Part shown: positions 57,656-64,000 of the stretch, one piece after another
Layout of the letters: each line of letters opens with the position of its first letter
Numbering within the stretch: the first letter of the stretch is position 1
Assembly: GCF_018603905.1 (NCBI RefSeq)
Contig: NZ_JAHFZZ010000012.1
Span: 292,865 to 356,864, forward strand
Length of the DNA: 64,000 nt
Direction of reading: 5' to 3'
Origin: Nonomuraea sp. NEAU-A123
GTDB lineage: Bacteria; Actinomycetota; Actinomycetes; Streptosporangiales; Streptosporangiaceae
The notes under the pieces: generated by a model
The model's database searches: none
Told to the model about the DNA's origin: nothing
The model's input: only the letters and a program-made list of their open reading frames with translations
Position numbers and translations under genes: made by a program

Positions 57656-57691
57656 CAATCGTTTGGATGACAACTGTCATTCGAACGATTG
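57656..57691. promoter_or_regulatory. 36-bp dyad, probable TetR operator
   Basis: Two 17-base arms around a 2-base centre match at 15 of 17 positions (arm starts CAATCGTTTGGATGACA, end arm TGTCATTCGAACGATTG). It lies between the TetR gene and the downstream end of the SGNH hydrolase gene on the same strand. A long, nearly perfect dyad of this kind is typical of a high-affinity operator, here probably autoregulatory. Confidence 0.75.
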
Positions 57692-57699
57692 AAGAGTGC

Positions 57700-58743
57700 T
57701 CAGATAGGGGAACAGGTGGGGGAGGGCGCGGTGTTGGTGCCGTTCCAGGAGGCCAGGAAGCCGAAGGTGGCCGTGGCTCCGGCGGCCAGGGTGCCGTTCC
57801 AACTGACGTTCCGCACGCTGACGGCGGCCCCGTTCGCGGTGAGCGTGCCGCCCCAGATCTGAGTGATCTGCTGGCCGTTGGCGAACGTCCAGCCGACCGT
57901 CCAGGCGTTCGTCGTCGCGGTCCCGGTGTTCTTGACCGTGACCTCGCCCTGGAAGCCGCCCGTCCACTGCCCGACGTTCTTGAACATCGCCGTGCAACCG
58001 CCCACTGGCGTGACGGTGGGAGTGGGCGTCGGCGTGGACCCGCCCGGGGTGAGGAAGTTCACCAGCGCCGGGTACCAGCGGTCGGACATCTTCTGGTCGC
58101 CCGAGGCGTTCGGGTGCACTCCGTCGTACGTGTCCGCGCTCGTGCTGAACCCCGTCCACTGGTCGACGACGACGATCGGCGACTGCTGGGTGGAGGTGGC
58201 GGCGGCCCATGCGGGGATCGCGTTGTTGAAGTTGACGGCGCGCTGCCCGCAGTCGGCGCAGGTGGACGGGTTCATCGGGATGATCTTCGCGACCAGGATC
58301 TTCATCGCGGGGTTGCTGGCCCGCATCTGGTTCACCAGCGTGGTGAACGCGCTGAGGATCGTCGCGGGTGCGATGTTGCTCCACACGTCGTTGGTGCCGA
58401 AGTGCATCACCACGATGTCGGGCTTGGTGGCCGCCAGCCAGCCGGGGAGCTGGTTCTGGCCGGCCACGTTCGTCGCGAGGAAGCCACCGTGGCCCTCGTT
58501 GTCGCCGTCGTACGACACCGAACAGCCCTGCGGCGGCAGCGTGCCGACGAAGTCGATGTCGGTGTAGCCCGTGCTCTGGAGCCTGTTCCACAGCAGGGCC
58601 CGCCAGCAGCCGGGCGAGCCGGTGATCGAGTCGCCGAGAGGCATGATCCTGGTGGCGGCCGCGCCGGCCGGTGTCGTGGTCAGGAAGAGTACCGTTCCGA
58701 TCAGGGTCAGCATCGCCACCACTAAGGCGCTCATCCGCGACAT
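57700..58743 (-). CDS. Secreted SGNH/GDSL esterase with CBM2 carbohydrate-binding module
   Basis: 347 residues. A signal peptide (MSRMSALVVAMLTLIG ... PAGAAA) leads into an SGNH hydrolase: block I MPLGDSITGSPG, block III HFGTNDVW and block V DGVHPNASG supply Ser, Asn and the Asp-His pair. A Thr-Pro linker (TPTPTPTVTP) joins a CBM2 domain (CTAMFKNVGQWTGGFQGEV ... VSWNGTLAAGATATFGF). It is probably an extracellular esterase acting on plant polysaccharide. ATG 58743 has AGGGAG upstream. Confidence 0.9.
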   Translation of the reverse strand: MSRMSALVVAMLTLIGTVLFLTTTPAGAAATRIMPLGDSITGSPGCWRALLWNRLQSTGYTDIDFVGTLPPQGCSVSYDGDNEGHGGFLATNVAGQNQLPGWLAATKPDIVVMHFGTNDVWSNIAPATILSAFTTLVNQMRASNPAMKILVAKIIPMNPSTCADCGQRAVNFNNAIPAWAAATSTQQSPIVVVDQWTGFSTSADTYDGVHPNASGDQKMSDRWYPALVNFLTPGGSTPTPTPTVTPVGGCTAMFKNVGQWTGGFQGEVTVKNTGTATTNAWTVGWTFANGQQITQIWGGTLTANGAAVSVRNVSWNGTLAAGATATFGFLASWNGTNTAPSPTCSPI

Positions 58744-58903
58744 CGTCAGCTCCCTGATCGTGGGTCTGCCGAGAGCGTAGGAGCGCCTGGTGGCGGCGGA
58801 AAGGCGGCCGGTCCGGGTGGCTCTTTCGACCTGCGGCGTTACCCGGAACAGCGTGTAACTTTCAGAACTTGCCGCCCAACCCCGCACCTGATTACATGAT
58901 TAC

Positions 58904-59371
58904 ATGGATAATGAGGCAGTGCCGACCTTGTACGAATGGGCGGGCGGGGCAGAGGCGCTGGAGCGGCTCACCGAAGCGTTCTACCAGCATGTGCGGAAGG
59001 ACGACCTGATCGGGCCGCTGTTCGCGCACATGGACCCCGGCCATCCGCGCTATGTGGCGATGTGGCTCGGTGAAGTGTTCGGCGGCCCCGACCACTACAC
59101 CAAGGAGCGGGGCGGCTACCCGCACATGCTCTCCCAGCACCTCGGCAAGGGCATCACCGAGCCACAGCGGCGCAGATGGGTGAACCTGCTGATGGACGCC
59201 GCCGACGAAGTGGGACTGCCCGACGACCCCGAGTTCCGGGCCGCCTTCGCCGGCTACATCGAGTGGGGCACCCGGCTGGCCGTGCACAACTCGCAGCCCG
59301 GCGCGACGCCCCCGACCAAGGCTCCGGTGCCGCACTGGGGCTGGGGCGTCGCCCCGCCGTACCAGCCGTAG
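58904..59371 (+). CDS. Group II truncated haemoglobin (GlbO-like)
   Basis: 155 residues. LYEWAGGAEALERLTEAFYQHV begins the 2-over-2 globin fold, HMLSQHLGKGITEPQRRRWV holds the proximal His and the conserved Trp G8 of group II, and FAGYIEWGTRLAVHNSQ is the C-terminal helix. It binds O2/NO. It stands alone, upstream of the KdpD-like kinase. Start ATG 58904. Confidence 0.92.
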   Translation: MDNEAVPTLYEWAGGAEALERLTEAFYQHVRKDDLIGPLFAHMDPGHPRYVAMWLGEVFGGPDHYTKERGGYPHMLSQHLGKGITEPQRRRWVNLLMDAADEVGLPDDPEFRAAFAGYIEWGTRLAVHNSQPGATPPTKAPVPHWGWGVAPPYQP

Positions 59372-59429
59372 GACGTCGCGTTCCTGGTCGTAGCCTGGAG
59401 GTCACCGAGACAACCACCAGGAGCGGGGC

Positions 59430-60806
59430 ATGACACGTGGGCGGCGGATCGCCGGCTGGGCGATGGCGCTGCTCGGGCTGCCGCTGCTCACGGCCGTCAT
59501 GCTGGCGTTCGCCGAGCGGCTCACGCTGCCGAGCGAGATCCTGTTCTTCCTGCTGCTGGTGGTCGCCGTCGCCCTGGTGGGCGGCAGGTGGCCGGCGCTC
59601 ACCGCGGCGGTGCTCGGCTTCGCGCTGCTCAACTGGTTCTTCACGCCGCCGCTCCACACGCTGACGATCTCCGCGCCGGAGAACCTGGTCGCGCTGACCA
59701 CCTTCGTCCTGGTCGCCGCGATGGTCAGCACGGTCGTCGACCAGGCGGCCCGCCGCAGCAGGGAGGCCACCCGAGCGCGCGCCGACGCCGAGGTGCTGTC
59801 CACGCTCGCCGGCCACGTCCTGCGTGGCGACGCGGCGCTGCCGTCCCTGCTGGCCAGGCTCAAGGAGGTGTACGAGCTGGCGTCCGTCACGCTGCTCGAG
59901 CGCGACGGCGACTCCTGGCGCGTCGTGGCCACGGCTGGAGGGCCGCCGTCCACCTCGCCGGGCCATGCCGACACCGACGTGCCCATCGACGACGACCTGG
60001 TGCTGGCCGTACGGGGAAGGCAGCTCGACGTGGCGGACCGGCAGGTGCTCGAGGCGTTCGCGGCCGAATCGGCGGTGGCGCTGCGACAGGAACGCCTGCG
60101 CGAGGAGGCCGAGCGGGCCAAGCCGCTGGCCGAGGCCGACAAGATGCGTACCGCGTTGCTCGCCGCCGTCAGCCACGACCTGCGCAACCCGCTCGCCGCG
60201 GCCAGGGCGGCGGTCGACAGCCTGCGCGGCACAGAGGTCGACTGGACCCCCGAGGACCGCGCGGAACTGCTGGCCACCGCGGGAGAGTCGCTCATCAAGC
60301 TCGACCGGCTGGTGTCGAACCTCCTCGACATGAGCCGCCTGCAGGCCGGCGTGCTCGGCGTCACGCTGGAGCCGCTGGCGGTCGAGGACGTCGTCCCCCA
60401 GGCGATCGCCGATCTCGGGCCGCTGCGCGACCGCGTGCACGACGGGTTCAGCGGGGAGGTTCCGGAGTTCATGGCCGACGCGGCGCTGCTGGAGCGGGTG
60501 CTGGTCAACCTGATGTCCAACGCCGTCCGCTTCAACCCGCCCGATCGCAAGGTCGTGATCTCCGCGAGCTCGTACGGCGAACACGTCGAGTTCCGCGTCA
60601 TCGACCGGGGACCCGGCATTCCGGCGGAGGCCCAGGAGCGGGTGTTCATGCCGTTCCAGCGCCTGGGCGATCGGCAAGGTGTGGGGCTGGGCCTCGGGTT
60701 GGCGCTGTCTCGAGGGCTGACGGAGGCCATGGGCGGGACGCTCACGCCGGAGCGGACACCTGGAGGGGGCTTGACCATGACCGTCTCGCTGCGGAGGGCT
60801 CCTTGA
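59430..60806 (+). CDS. Short KdpD-like sensor histidine kinase
   Basis: 458 residues. It opens with the DUF4118 four-helix membrane region (AMALLGLPLLTAVMLAFAE, LLLVVAVALVGG, ALTAAVLGFALLNWFF, NLVALTTFVLVAAMV) and a GAF-like part, then HisKA with VSHDLRNPLAAARA and an ATPase domain (NLMSNAVRFNPP, DRGPGIP, GLGLGLALSRG). The N-terminal KdpD/Usp domains of full KdpD are missing and no kdpFABC genes are nearby. It overlaps the response regulator by 4 bases (TTGA), so it is its partner. The signal is unknown. Confidence 0.9.
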   Translation: MTRGRRIAGWAMALLGLPLLTAVMLAFAERLTLPSEILFFLLLVVAVALVGGRWPALTAAVLGFALLNWFFTPPLHTLTISAPENLVALTTFVLVAAMVSTVVDQAARRSREATRARADAEVLSTLAGHVLRGDAALPSLLARLKEVYELASVTLLERDGDSWRVVATAGGPPSTSPGHADTDVPIDDDLVLAVRGRQLDVADRQVLEAFAAESAVALRQERLREEAERAKPLAEADKMRTALLAAVSHDLRNPLAAARAAVDSLRGTEVDWTPEDRAELLATAGESLIKLDRLVSNLLDMSRLQAGVLGVTLEPLAVEDVVPQAIADLGPLRDRVHDGFSGEVPEFMADAALLERVLVNLMSNAVRFNPPDRKVVISASSYGEHVEFRVIDRGPGIPAEAQERVFMPFQRLGDRQGVGLGLGLALSRGLTEAMGGTLTPERTPGGGLTMTVSLRRAP

Positions 60807-61471
60807 CCCGCGTGCTCGTGGTGGACGACGAACCGCAGATCCTGCGGGCGTTGCGCATCAACCTGGCCGCCAGAAGCTATGAGGTGGCCGTCGCGCCGGA
60901 CGGCACGGCCGCGCTGCGCCAGGCCGCCGACTGGCATCCCGACCTGATCATCCTCGACCTCGGACTGCCGGACCTGGACGGAGTGGACGTCATCCACGGG
61001 CTGCGCGGCTGGACGAGCGTGCCGATCATCGTCCTCTCGGGCCGGGCGGGCAGCCCCGACAAAGTGGACGCGCTCGACGCGGGAGCCGACGACTACGTGA
61101 CCAAGCCGTTCGGGATCGACGAACTCCTCGCGCGCATCCGCGCGGTGACGCGCCGCATGGGTGCGGCGCCCGACGACCCCGCGACCGTGCGGGTGGGCGA
61201 GCACCTGGTCGACCTCGCCAGGAAAACGGTGTCAGGCGGGGTACGTCTGACGCCCACGGAGTGGCATTTCCTGGAGCTGCTGGTACGCAACCCCGGCAAG
61301 CTGATCAGCCAGCGCCAGTTGCTGAGAGAGGTGTGGGGGACTTCGTATGTGAAGGAGACCCACTACCTGCGGCAGTACATGGCCCAGCTACGCCGCAAGC
61401 TGGAGCGCGATCCAGGGCATCCCGTACACCTGTTGACAGAGCCGGGAATGGGCTACCGCTTCCAGCCGTAG
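60803..61471 (+). CDS. KdpE-like OmpR-family response regulator
   Basis: 222 residues: receiver domain (VVDDEPQILRAL, phospho-acceptor D52 in LIILDLGLPDLDG, DDYVTKPFGIDELLAR) and a winged-helix domain (LTPTEWHFLELLVRN, LLREVWGTSYVKETHYLRQY). TTG 60803 overlaps the kinase stop (TTGA). It closely follows the KdpE pattern although no potassium pump genes are present in the window. Confidence 0.91.
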   Translation: MTRVLVVDDEPQILRALRINLAARSYEVAVAPDGTAALRQAADWHPDLIILDLGLPDLDGVDVIHGLRGWTSVPIIVLSGRAGSPDKVDALDAGADDYVTKPFGIDELLARIRAVTRRMGAAPDDPATVRVGEHLVDLARKTVSGGVRLTPTEWHFLELLVRNPGKLISQRQLLREVWGTSYVKETHYLRQYMAQLRRKLERDPGHPVHLLTEPGMGYRFQP

Positions 61472-61474
61472 CCG

Positions 61475-61693
61475 CTACTCCGGTGGGAAGTACGTGTCCT
61501 CCAGCGGGTCCGCGAAGGCGTCGGACTCGCGGCCGTCCTCCTCGTTCACCCATCGGGAGATGCTTCGCGCGGCCTCGTCATCGATCTCGAGGATTCTGTG
61601 CCGTTGCGGGAGCCTGTCCATGTACATGGCGGTGGCGGACAGCTGTACGTCATCGCCCATGTCGTGACTGATTTCGTAAAGTTGATCGCTCAT
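61475..61693 (-). CDS. Small acidic protein of unknown function
   Basis: 72 residues, rich in Asp and Glu (MSDQLYEISHDMGDDVQL, then EIDDEAARSISRWVNEEDGRE). There is no membrane segment. ATG 61693 is five bases after the stop of the small membrane gene on the same strand, so they are probably one unit. The 3' end is 3 bases from the convergent response regulator. No family is recognised. Confidence 0.6.
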   Translation of the reverse strand: MSDQLYEISHDMGDDVQLSATAMYMDRLPQRHRILEIDDEAARSISRWVNEEDGRESDAFADPLEDTYFPPE

Positions 61694-61698
61694 GGGAC

Positions 61699-61887
61699 TC
61701 ACGCCTTGGTGATCATCAGAGTTGTCTTGCGTACGGTCCATGCGGCCAGCGCGACACCGAAGGCCAGCTGGAAGGCACGCATCCAGAAGGTGGAGGTGTC
61801 ATTCACATAAATCACGACACCTAGCCACACGAGGCTGAAACCGCCGACTAGGACGATTGCTGCCCAGTTGAACCATCGCTGCCACAT
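61699..61887 (-). CDS. Small two-helix membrane protein
   Basis: 62 residues with two hydrophobic helices (WAAIVLVGGFSLVWLGVVIYV and AFQLAFGVALAAWTV). ATG 61887. It precedes and nearly touches the small acidic gene. Function unknown. Confidence 0.6.
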   Translation of the reverse strand: MWQRWFNWAAIVLVGGFSLVWLGVVIYVNDTSTFWMRAFQLAFGVALAAWTVRKTTLMITKA

Positions 61888-61995
61888 ATGCGCAGTCTTA
61901 CAGCCAGTCGACCAAGGCTGGGTAAGCGAGTGGTCGTCTTCTGGTCACCTGGGCACACCGTGCGTGCGGCCGGCCGCACGCACGGTCGCCGCTCC

Positions 61996-62793
61996 CTACT
62001 CGGTGGGTTTGGTGCCGATGACGACGGTGGCGTACAGCTCATCGGAGCGGGCCACGCGCGGGGTCAGCCCGCCCGCGGCCATGGTGTCGGCCGTCTGCGC
62101 CGCCTGGCCCTCGCTGGTCTCGACCAGCAGATGACCGCCCGGTGCCAGCCACGGCGGCGCCTCCGCGATCATCCGCCGCACGACGTCGAGCCCGTCCGCG
62201 CCACCGTCGAGCGCCACCAGCGGCTCGTGGACGCGGGCCTCCGAGGGCAACAGCCGGATCGCCTCGGTGGGTACGTACGGTGGGCTGGCGATCAGGATGT
62301 CGACGCGACCCCGCAGCGTTGCGGGCAACGGCTCGTAGAGGTCGCCCTCGTACACCTGGCCACCGATGGCAGCCAGATTGCGGCGCGCGCACTGGACGGC
62401 GGCGGGGTGCAGGTCGGCGGCGTGCAACTCGACCCCGTCCAGGACCGCCGCCAGCGCGGCGCCCATCGCGCCCGTCCCGCAGCACAGATCGACGACGACG
62501 GTGGCCGACCGGTCGCCCAGCGCGGCGGCCTGGCTGATGAGGAACTCCGTACGGCGGCGCGGCACGAACACCTCGGGATCCACCGCGATCCGCAGCCCGC
62601 AGAACTCCGCCCAGCCAAGAACGTGCTCAAGGGGGAGACCGGCGACCCGCTGATCGACCATGGTGGCGAGATCCTCCGGCGTCCTCGCCGTGGAGATGAG
62701 CAACTCCGCCTCGTCCTCGGCGAAGACACAGCCGGCGGCCCGGAGCCTGATGACGATGGCGGATTGGTGGACAGATGACGGAAAAACCGACAT
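61996..62793 (-). CDS. PrmC/HemK-related protein-glutamine methyltransferase
   Basis: 265 residues. SAM motif VVVDLCCGTGAMGAALA, acid in LHAADLHP and the substrate motif ILIASPPYVPTEAIRLLP, where PrmC has NPPY; here Ser replaces Asn. It matches the actinobacterial PrmC-related group whose exact substrate is unsettled, rather than the release-factor enzyme itself. ATG 62793 has GAAAGG upstream. The upstream 14 residues in the longer frame are not conserved-looking. Confidence 0.84.
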   Translation of the reverse strand: MSVFPSSVHQSAIVIRLRAAGCVFAEDEAELLISTARTPEDLATMVDQRVAGLPLEHVLGWAEFCGLRIAVDPEVFVPRRRTEFLISQAAALGDRSATVVVDLCCGTGAMGAALAAVLDGVELHAADLHPAAVQCARRNLAAIGGQVYEGDLYEPLPATLRGRVDILIASPPYVPTEAIRLLPSEARVHEPLVALDGGADGLDVVRRMIAEAPPWLAPGGHLLVETSEGQAAQTADTMAAGGLTPRVARSDELYATVVIGTKPTE

Positions 62794-62936
62794 GAGCGCC
62801 TTTCGGAAAGCCAATGAGCGCTCCCTGGCCACCTACGTCAGGTGGACCACACAACCATTAGGCGGGAGCACCCAGCCTGCTAGAGCGGTAATGGGTCTCA
62901 CCTCCTCGGTCGGGTCCATCGCTGGAGACGGCAACA

Positions 62937-63063
62937 TTACCTGACGTCCTGTTCCGCACGCCAATGGCCGGTCTCGCCCGCCTCGCCCGTCTTCTTGCCT
63001 TCGTAGAGGAACGCGTTCAGTGAGGCAGCGTACGGGCGGAGCCGACGCAGCGGCGCAGTCGCA
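62937..63063 (-). pseudogene. Out-of-frame coding tail after the hypothetical gene
   Basis: On the minus strand a frame reads LRPYAASLNAFLYEGKK and TGEAGETGHWRAEQDVR to a TAA at 62937, with coding-like codons. It lacks its own start and is out of frame with the gene ending at 63017, whose last residues (RRCVGSARTLPH) look non-natural. Probably the true C-terminus separated by a frameshift. Confidence 0.45.
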
Positions 63064-63418
63064 TGCCTCTCGCCGGCCGCACCTGAGCCGGCTGCTCCAG
63101 GCAGGCCAGCAGGGCGGCCGCCGCGCGGGCGTCGGCCAGGATGCGCTGCACGGCCTCACCGCTCTCGGGAAGCTGACCGCGTTCGGCGAGCTCGTGCTTG
63201 AGGAAGGCCAGCGGGTCGGGCGCGTCCACCGCCTCGGCCGCCACCGTGGCCCGGGCGGCGGTGAGCAGACGCAAGTAGTACGTCCGCAGGACGGCCTCAC
63301 GCATGCGCGCGTGCTCCAGGTCGTCGATCAGCGTCCGGGCGACTCGGAGGAGGTCTCCAGCGTGAGTCGCGTCGTCGGCAAGGAAGGCGCGGATGTCATC
63401 GAACTCCGAGCGGGTCAT
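63017..63418 (-). CDS. Hypothetical helical protein, possibly frameshifted at its end
   Basis: 133 residues, mostly helical (FDDIRAFLADDATHAGDLLRV, YYLRLLTAARATVAAEAV, LAFLKHELAERGQLP, AVQRILADARAAAALLACL). The ATG at 63418 has GGAGG 10 bases upstream. The C-terminal dozen residues depart from the preceding codon style, while another frame continues with coding-like sequence, so a frameshift near 63,060 is suspected. No family recognised. Confidence 0.6.
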   Translation of the reverse strand: MTRSEFDDIRAFLADDATHAGDLLRVARTLIDDLEHARMREAVLRTYYLRLLTAARATVAAEAVDAPDPLAFLKHELAERGQLPESGEAVQRILADARAAAALLACLEQPAQVRPARGMRLRRCVGSARTLPH

Positions 63419-63707
63419 TGCGGACACCTCCGGGGACGCAGATTGCTCGTAGCTACTTCGTACACAGAGGCGATTGCGGATGACTTGCTTTCGGCTTGTC
63501 TCCGCCATGTCGGCCGCCCGCCCCGGCCTCGGTCCGAGATCGACAGGTTTGAGCATCTTGAGGCCAGGGAAGGACACCATGATTACCTGTACGGCACGAA
63601 GCAGCCGTGGACGGCTGCTAGAGTTGCTCAGGCAGGGCGGCGCAGGGGTTCACGGAACTCCGGACGATGCCCAGCACATCCCACTTTCTCCTGGTTCATC
63701 CAGATGG

Positions 63708-63736
63708 TTCGCACCATCCGGATGGGCTGGTAAGTT
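63708..63736 (+). promoter_or_regulatory. Possible rRNA operon promoter, first of three
   Basis: TTCGCA (63708-63713) and TAAGTT (63731-63736) are spaced by 17 bases upstream of the rRNA leader. A second weak pair (TTGTCC/TTTATT) lies at 63744-63771. Multiple tandem promoters are common before actinobacterial rRNA operons. Confidence 0.4.
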
Positions 63737-63799
63737 AGAGGGGTTGTCCCGGAAACGGGGCGGTGTTTATTCCAGAAGGTCGATGCGAGTCGGGTCAAT

Positions 63800-63829
63800 T
63801 TGACACCGGGTCGGGCGGCTGAAAAGATA
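63800..63829 (+). promoter_or_regulatory. Probable main rRNA promoter
   Basis: A consensus -35 TTGACA (63800-63805) is followed after 18 bases by AAGATA (63824-63829). It is the closest to consensus in this region and lies shortly before the rRNA leader. Confidence 0.55.
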
Positions 63830-63887
63830 AAGACACAACGAAGACGAAATGAGCGCCTCTCGCAGGTTGGGGAGTACGCGTCCGTTT

Positions 63888-64000
63888 CTTGAGAACTCAA
63901 CAGTGTGTTAAAAGCCAGTGCATGATGCACAACCCCGTCATGTTCATGCTTTCGGGTGTGGATGACGGATTCCTTTTTTGGTTGGGATTTCTTTCCCTTC
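63888..64000 (+). promoter_or_regulatory. rRNA operon leader (16S expected just downstream)
   Basis: The segment TTGAGAACTCAACAGTGTG (63890-63908) resembles the antitermination/processing leader found before 16S rRNA in actinomycetes, followed by AT-rich sequence up to the window end. No 16S sequence itself is seen. Confidence 0.7.

Overview
The window is high-GC DNA from an actinomycete, most likely a Streptosporangiales-type organism such as Nonomuraea or a relative. That placement is an inference from base composition and gene content, not a measured identity. Many genes start with GTG or TTG, coupled genes often overlap by 1-7 nt (ATGA, GTGA, TTGA), and actinobacterial hallmarks are present: AdnAB, UvrD2, WhiB7, mycoredoxin, a DmdR/IdeR-type iron box, SigE-family ECF sigma factors and an F420-type LLM oxidoreductase.

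The backbone of positions 2-46 kb matches, from memory, the M. tuberculosis Rv3202c-Rv3193c order: adnA-adnB, nudC, mycoredoxin, uvrD2, whiB7, an ABC1 kinase, a DUF2342 protein, a PDZ/Lon-like protease and the UPF0182 membrane protein. Accessory blocks interrupt it. These are a four-gene vibrioferrin-like NIS siderophore operon under an iron box (8.5-13.8 kb), a secreted alpha/beta hydrolase (15.6-16.6 kb), a two-component system divergent from an ABC exporter whose permease is fused to a secreted hydrolase domain (21.6-26.7 kb), a TetR/membrane protein pair (27.4-28.7 kb) and a GntR-controlled sugar-acid catabolic operon (28.8-33.1 kb).

Between 33 and 46 kb lie housekeeping and poorly known genes: ABC1 kinase, ThiF-like protein, enoyl-CoA hydratase, YgjP-like metallopeptidase, DUF2064, an EEP-family phosphatase, NUDIX, DUF2342, an SDR epimerase, MoaE, a Lon-like protease and UPF0182. 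An initiator tRNA with a strong terminator follows at 46.36 kb. From 46.5 to 54 kb the DNA looks more plastic: a regulator remnant, a SigE-type sigma factor with a membrane partner, and a putrescine-utilisation-like locus (XRE-cupin regulator, FAD oxidoreductase, cupin) that has been damaged. Its cupin gene carries a nonsense codon and a frameshift, and a tnpB gene interrupted by an amber codon sits inside the locus.

From 54 to 63 kb are an LLM oxidoreductase, methyltransferases, a TetR/NmrA pair with a long dyad operator, a secreted SGNH hydrolase with a CBM2 module, a truncated haemoglobin, a short KdpD/KdpE-like pair and a PrmC-related methyltransferase. The last ~300 bases look like the promoter and leader region of an rRNA operon, with 16S probably starting just beyond the window.

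The most unusual signals are two ectopic gene fragments. At 18.75-19.01 kb there is a decayed copy of an internal piece of the UPF0182 gene found 25 kb away, and at 26.89-27.16 kb a piece of the ThiF-like gene found 8 kb away. Each carries a private tandem-repeat expansion absent from its parent. Also notable are the permease-hydrolase fusion, the whiB7 leader (WhiB7-type promoter, 87-codon upstream ORF, intrinsic terminator), the NIS operon with no exporter, and the amber-split TnpB.
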